A program made the position numbers and the translations under genes. A stretch of DNA of 34,693 nucleotides from Sphingobacteriales bacterium (GTDB taxonomy: Bacteria > Bacteroidota > Bacteroidia > Chitinophagales > JADIYW01). Below, piece by piece: positions 34,095 to 34,693 of this stretch (its first letter is position 1; each line of letters starts with the position of its first letter). Location of the stretch: positions 1 to 34,693 of the forward strand of contig CANHGL010000019.1 in assembly GCA_947460245.1 (NCBI GenBank). The letters run 5' to 3'. The notes below the pieces were generated by a model. It was not told the origin of the DNA. It saw nothing but the letters and a program-made list of their open reading frames with translations, and made no database searches.

Positions 34095-34693
34095 ATGGTG
34101 AGAATATTCCTTTTAATTTATTTATTGAGTGCTTCTTGTTTGCTTCAGGCAAAGGGAATAGACAGTATTCCTTCTTTCAATCAGCAAATAGCTAATCCTG
34201 AATTTACTGCACCATCGGTTTCGGCAATACAGCCTGAGGTAATACCAAAGCGTTCTAAGATAAAATTCAATCCACAAAGTGTACACCTGCTTTTAGGTAT
34301 GGAATACTCTTTATATAGTCCTTTGGTAATAGAAAAAGATCAGTATAGCGGACCATACTATCCGGTCCAGGACTCCCTCCCTGATTGGACAGTAAGAAAC
34401 AGCAATCGTAATTTGTCAAAAAGCTATCCGGTGGGTAATTTTCAGTTTAATCTACAGGCTAATTTTTGGAAAGGATTGTATATAGGTATGAATTATCAGT
34501 TCTTTTCGATCAAGAAATATAAGAACGATCTCAATACAGGTAATCTTTTGTCAAAGGTGAATACCATGTTTTTTTTAGTGTCCGCTAATGTGGGTTATGT
34601 ATTCGAATTTTTAAAGAATAAATCACTTCAGTTACATCCTTCTATAAGATTAGGAGGGTACTCAGCTGATGATTATTATGATAAGGGTACCGG
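34095..34693 (+). CDS. Probable outer-membrane beta-barrel protein (3' partial)
   Basis: The frame from ATG 34095 stays open to the end of the window (199 codons). It starts with a signal peptide (MVRIFLLIYLLSASCLLQAKG), then a low-complexity, Pro- and Ser-rich stretch, then alternating amphipathic strands such as SVHLLLGMEYSLYSPLV, FQFNLQANFWKGLYIGMNYQFF and FLVSANVGYVFEFL, ending LQLHPSIRLGGYSADD. This pattern fits an outer-membrane barrel. I recognise no specific family. A cysteine in the signal region (SASC) makes a lipoprotein possible, but the context is less typical. The start is placed at ATG 34095 rather than the out-of-frame ATG at 34091, whose frame stops early. Confidence 0.7.
   Translation, partial: MVRIFLLIYLLSASCLLQAKGIDSIPSFNQQIANPEFTAPSVSAIQPEVIPKRSKIKFNPQSVHLLLGMEYSLYSPLVIEKDQYSGPYYPVQDSLPDWTVRNSNRNLSKSYPVGNFQFNLQANFWKGLYIGMNYQFFSIKKYKNDLNTGNLLSKVNTMFFLVSANVGYVFEFLKNKSLQLHPSIRLGGYSADDYYDKGT

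Noticed and set aside
34091-34174. Short frame from ATG 34091
   Set aside because: It stops after 27 codons; the overlapping frame from 34095 has a signal peptide and stays open to the window end.

Overview
This window looks like a chromosomal segment of a Bacteroidota bacterium, most likely of the Chitinophagaceae type. That rank is my inference; no 16S gene is present. The phylum call rests on four things seen in the sequence: a C-terminal type IX secretion (T9SS) sorting domain on the first protein; promoters of the form TTG-N19/20-TAnnTTTG, the Bacteroidota sigma-factor pattern; A-rich leaders without clear Shine-Dalgarno sequences; and a low-GC, typically Bacteroidota protein repertoire. 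I see no insertion sequence, prophage, CRISPR array, toxin system or other island. Almost everything is housekeeping or common accessory content.

Layout. 1-1629: 3' part of a secreted fibronectin-III repeat protein with a T9SS tail. 1654-5095 (minus): aspS, a DinB-fold protein, a group III truncated haemoglobin and a VIT1/CCC1-type metal transporter, probably co-transcribed. 5201-7322 (minus): gmd and fcl, which make GDP-L-fucose from GDP-mannose. 7436-8011 (plus): purN, followed by minus-strand genes for a methyltransferase, a GNAT acetyltransferase and a SIMPL-domain periplasmic protein. 10305-11840: purH. 11957-17569: the rod-shape elongasome cluster mreB-mreC-mreD-mrdA(PBP2)-rodA, with tight or overlapping junctions. 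17598-19074: pdxH, then HU and an IscA/HesB-type Fe-S protein on the minus strand, each of the last two with a near-consensus promoter. 19233-21427: a membrane-anchored hypothetical protein and a 5'-nucleotidase split into a lipoprotein C-terminal domain and a twin-arginine metallophosphatase domain. 21512-22948: dnaA, then tRNA-Ser(GCT) and tRNA-Pro(TGG) with their own promoter and terminator.

23240-27030 is the least conserved part. It holds two tiny overlapping membrane-protein genes, a DUF2071-like protein, a DCC-family thiol oxidoreductase, a short secreted YxSQA-repeat protein and a Y-family DNA polymerase. 27031-28672: rpiB and the ribosomal operon rpsF-rpsR-rplI. 28741-29976 (minus): an orphan MacB/FtsX-type permease. 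30176-32443: aconitase behind a structured leader. 32533-34011: a GH5 lipoprotein with endoglycoceramidase-like motifs. 34095-end: the start of a probable outer-membrane beta-barrel protein.

I did not find a convincing undescribed multi-gene system. The items most worth a second look are the split 5'-nucleotidase with different predicted export routes for its halves, the YxSQA-repeat protein, the two-smORF operon, the aconitase leader with mutually exclusive hairpins, a perfect dyad between two divergent genes, and a 7-bp repeat array that ends in a perfect -7 promoter element.
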